Under the pieces are notes generated by a model, which saw only the letters and a program-made list of their open reading frames with translations, ran no database searches and had not been told where the DNA came from. From Cryobacterium zongtaii (GTDB taxonomy: Bacteria > Actinomycetota > Actinomycetes > Actinomycetales > Microbacteriaceae), in contig NZ_PPXD01000001.1 in assembly GCF_002909375.1 (NCBI RefSeq), forward strand, positions 1 to 64,000: a stretch of DNA of 64,000 bases, written 5' to 3'. The position numbers and the translations under genes were made by a program. Positions within the stretch are counted from its first letter, which is position 1. Each line of letters opens with the position of its first letter. Below, one piece after another: positions 61,782 through 64,000 of the stretch.

Positions 61782-63314
61782 ATGAGCCAGCCCATCTACG
61801 AGATTCCGGTGACGCCGCCGCAACGGCCGCAGAGCAGAGACGATCCCGACGCCGATCAGGCGACCGCCGTTCTTCCCGAGGCGCCGTTACCGTGGTACCT
61901 GCAGGACCCGGCGGATTCACCGCCCACCGAGCCGGTGGTGTTCAAGTCCATCTATGACCAGCCCACCAATACCGTGCCCGTCTACCCCACCCACGCGGAG
62001 CCTGCGCGCACAGTGGCCGACATCGATATCATCCCCGATTCGGCGCGACCCGACCTCACCCGCTCGGCTCTGGACCCCTCCAGCAACGAAGTGCTCCGAC
62101 CCCGCGTAGATGTGCCTGCCGGAACTTCACGCCCCCGCCGGGCGCAGCGATTCGAGGATGTTGTCGAGGCCGACCAGGATATTCTGAACGCCCTCCAAGA
62201 GGTGCTCGACCTGGACGGCTCGGATCTGCATGTGACTGTCGGTGCACCACCGAACATCCGCGTGAACGGGTCGCTCCGCCCTCTCGACAACACCAACCGG
62301 TGGATGCGCGAGAAGGTGCAGTCCGCCCTGTATAGCCTGCTAACCCCTACGCAACGGGAGGAATTCGAGCGGGAGCTCGAACTAGACTTCGCGTACACCA
62401 CGAGCGGTGCCCGGTTCCGGGTGAACTACTACCAGCAGCGCAACTCCATCGGTGGAGCCTTCCGGCTTATTCCGCGGGAGATCAAGCAGCTCAAGGACCT
62501 CGGCGTGCCGGAATCGGTGGGTCGTTTCGCCGCCATGGCCCGGGGTCTGGTCCTCGTCACGGGGCCCACCGGTTCGGGAAAATCCACCACACTTGCCGCG
62601 CTCGTAGACCAGGTCAACCGCACCCGCGCCGACCACATCGTCACCGTCGAAGACCCGATCGAGTTCTTGCACCGGCACCAGAAGTCGCTGGTGAACCAGC
62701 GCGAGGTCGGCGGCGACACGCACAGCTTCGCGGCCGCCCTCAAGCACGTGCTGCGGCAGGACCCCGACGTGATCCTGATCGGCGAGTTACGTGACCTTGA
62801 AACGATCTCGGTGGCGTTGACCGCCGCCGAGACCGGCCACCTCGTCTTCGCGACGCTGCACACCCAAAGCGCCGCCCAGACAATTGACCGCATCATCGAC
62901 GTGTACCCGCCTCACCAACAGTCCCAGGTGCGTTCACAGCTCGCGGCGACGCTGCAGGGTGTGGTCTGCCAGACCCTGGTTAAACGGGTCGACGGCGGCC
63001 GTGTGGTGGCCACCGAGGTGCTGTTCGCGACTCCCGCCATCGCGAACCTCATTCGTGAGGGCAAGACCTACCAGATCTCCTCCGCCATGCAGGCCGGCAG
63101 GGAACAGGGGATGCACTCTTTGGATCAGCACCTTGCTGACTTGGTTAATTCGGGACTTATCAGCCGCAGGTCGGCGGAGGAAAAAGCACAGGATCCCGCG
63201 AGCCTCGCCCAGCTGATCAGACGCGTCGAGCTTGACCCGAGCGGTGGTGTCTCCGCTGGCAAATCAACGGGTGACACAGATTTCGGCGACGCATATTCTC
63301 CCGGAGCGTATTAA
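61782..63314 (+). CDS. pilT: Type IV pilus retraction ATPase PilT with long N-terminal extension
   Basis: 510 residues from ATG 61782 (GGGGAAAT upstream). The PilT core starts near residue 128 (FEDVVEADQDILNALQEVLDLDGSDLHVTVG), has Walker A GPTGSGKST near 263, Walker B LIGELRDLETI and the arginine-rich ends, closing around SLDQHLADLVNSGLISRRSAEEKAQD. Typical PilT is about 345-375 residues; here about 125 extra residues precede it, Pro/Asp/Thr-rich and probably disordered (QPIYEIPVTPPQRPQSRDD). A role for the tail in partner binding is inference. Retracts pili after PilB extends them. Confidence 0.93.
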   Translation: MSQPIYEIPVTPPQRPQSRDDPDADQATAVLPEAPLPWYLQDPADSPPTEPVVFKSIYDQPTNTVPVYPTHAEPARTVADIDIIPDSARPDLTRSALDPSSNEVLRPRVDVPAGTSRPRRAQRFEDVVEADQDILNALQEVLDLDGSDLHVTVGAPPNIRVNGSLRPLDNTNRWMREKVQSALYSLLTPTQREEFERELELDFAYTTSGARFRVNYYQQRNSIGGAFRLIPREIKQLKDLGVPESVGRFAAMARGLVLVTGPTGSGKSTTLAALVDQVNRTRADHIVTVEDPIEFLHRHQKSLVNQREVGGDTHSFAAALKHVLRQDPDVILIGELRDLETISVALTAAETGHLVFATLHTQSAAQTIDRIIDVYPPHQQSQVRSQLAATLQGVVCQTLVKRVDGGRVVATEVLFATPAIANLIREGKTYQISSAMQAGREQGMHSLDQHLADLVNSGLISRRSAEEKAQDPASLAQLIRRVELDPSGGVSAGKSTGDTDFGDAYSPGAY

Positions 63315-64000
63315 ATGCCCAGCACCCAGGCCTACGCCTACAAGGGCCGCGATGCTGCTGGCCGCATCGTCAAGGGCCGCGTTGACGCCTCTTCTGAGCT
63401 AGCGGTCACCTCACGTCTGCGCACCATGGGACTCACTCCTATCTCGATCGCAGAGGCCTCGGCGGGCACTGGACTGAACCGAGAGATCAATATCGGCGGC
63501 TTCAGGAAGCGAGTGACGCTCGCTGATCTGGCGATCATGAGTCGGCAGATGGCGACCATGATCTCGTCGGGTCTGTCGTTGTTGCGTACCCTGAACATCT
63601 TGGCGGAACAAACAGAAAGCAAAGCTCTAGCTGACATTCTCGGCAAGGTGCGATCCGATGTCGAAACTGGGTCTGCCCTGTCTGACGCTATGCAGCAGCA
63701 TGCGGAAGACTTCCCGCCGCTGATGATCAACATGGTTCGTGCAGGCGAGACCGGGGGATTCCTCGAAAACTCGCTGACCTCAATCGCGGACAGTTTTGAA
63801 GCAGATGTGAAACTTCGAGGCACTATCAAGTCGGCGCTCACTTATCCGGTGATCGTGCTGATCATGGCGATTGTCGCCGTGGCCGCCATGCTGATCTTCA
63901 TCGTGCCGGTGTTCAAGGGAATGTTCGAAGGGCTCGGGGGCACGCTGCCGCTACCCACCCAGATGCTGGTATGGCTGTCGGAGATGATGATTTACATCGT
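63315..64000 (+). CDS. pilC: Type IV pilus inner-membrane platform protein PilC/GspF, 5' part
   Basis: ATG 63315 starts right after the pilT stop, and the frame stays open to the window edge (228 codons seen; about 400 expected). The first cytoplasmic GspF domain is visible: YKGRDAAGRIVKGRVDASSELAVTSRLRTMGLTPISI, DLAIMSRQMATMISSGLSLLRTLNILAEQTES and LMINMVRAGETGGFLENSLTSIADSFEADVKLRG. The first transmembrane helix (SALTYPVIVLIMAIVAVAAMLIFIVP) follows. PilC couples the PilB/PilT motors to pilin polymerisation. Truncated by the window, not broken. Confidence 0.93.
   Translation, partial: MPSTQAYAYKGRDAAGRIVKGRVDASSELAVTSRLRTMGLTPISIAEASAGTGLNREINIGGFRKRVTLADLAIMSRQMATMISSGLSLLRTLNILAEQTESKALADILGKVRSDVETGSALSDAMQQHAEDFPPLMINMVRAGETGGFLENSLTSIADSFEADVKLRGTIKSALTYPVIVLIMAIVAVAAMLIFIVPVFKGMFEGLGGTLPLPTQMLVWLSEMMIYI

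Overview
The window looks like a chromosomal stretch of a high-GC actinobacterium of the family Microbacteriaceae. A Cryobacterium-like organism is my best guess, but this is inference from gene content and codon use, not a database match. The signs are about 65-70% GC, frequent GTG/TTG starts preceded by GGAGG-type ribosome sites, actinobacterial RpoB/RpoC, CarD, DUF5997, DUF6412/YidC and class I PPK2. No rRNA, tRNA, CRISPR array, integrase or insertion sequence was recognised.

Layout. 1-3 kb: start of a divergent araD / LacI-regulator pair with shared operator repeats, a kinase-like phosphotransferase and a lipoprotein. 3-9.4 kb: pyruvate oxidase (poxB), an AI-2E-type permease, a flavoprotein disulfide reductase without its usual catalytic His, and an alpha/beta hydrolase divergent from a TetR regulator with two perfect operators. 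9.4-15.4 kb: small conserved proteins, PPK2, a DUF6412-YidC pair, an SPW membrane protein, a GH114-like lipoprotein, CarD and a K+ channel. 15.6-18.8 kb: a tandem array of three paralogous membrane-anchored proteins of unknown function. 18.7-21.3 kb: a TetR regulator divergent from a DrrAB-like ABC exporter. 21.3-32.9 kb: mostly single housekeeping or stress genes (VOC, GyrI-like, DUF5997 with a LysR effector-domain protein, esterase, NUDIX, nucleoside hydrolase, GNAT, DEAD-box helicase, DUF1684, SRPBCC, EVE, ComB-like). 32.9-37.5 kb: a fructan locus in which a secreted GH68 levansucrase diverges from a choice-of-anchor L protein and a membrane-anchored GH32 fructanase. 37.5-43.8 kb: SprT-like protein, PQQ-type sugar dehydrogenase, TPR protein, CotH kinase with ChW repeats, metallophosphatase and a spermidine-synthase-like protein. 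44.4-51.8 kb: rpoB-rpoC with a structured leader and a strong terminator. 51.9-60 kb: three dispersed paralogs of a four-cysteine membrane-anchored family, a micro-ORF coupled to a membrane protein, a GGDEF-EAL protein and a lower-GC orphan. 60-64 kb: start of a type IV pilus operon, pilB-pilT-pilC, cut by the window end.

How the parts work together. Several divergent pairs are regulator/target modules whose operators can be read directly: LacI-araD, TetR-hydrolase and TetR-ABC. The GH68/GH32 pair could make and then consume extracellular levan. The GGDEF-EAL protein close to the pilus genes suggests a c-di-GMP/surface module, by proximity only. Intergenic spaces carry several families of long imperfect palindromes that the genes do not explain. 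These, the tandem triplication, the four-Cys family and the rpoB leader are the most interesting unexplained items.
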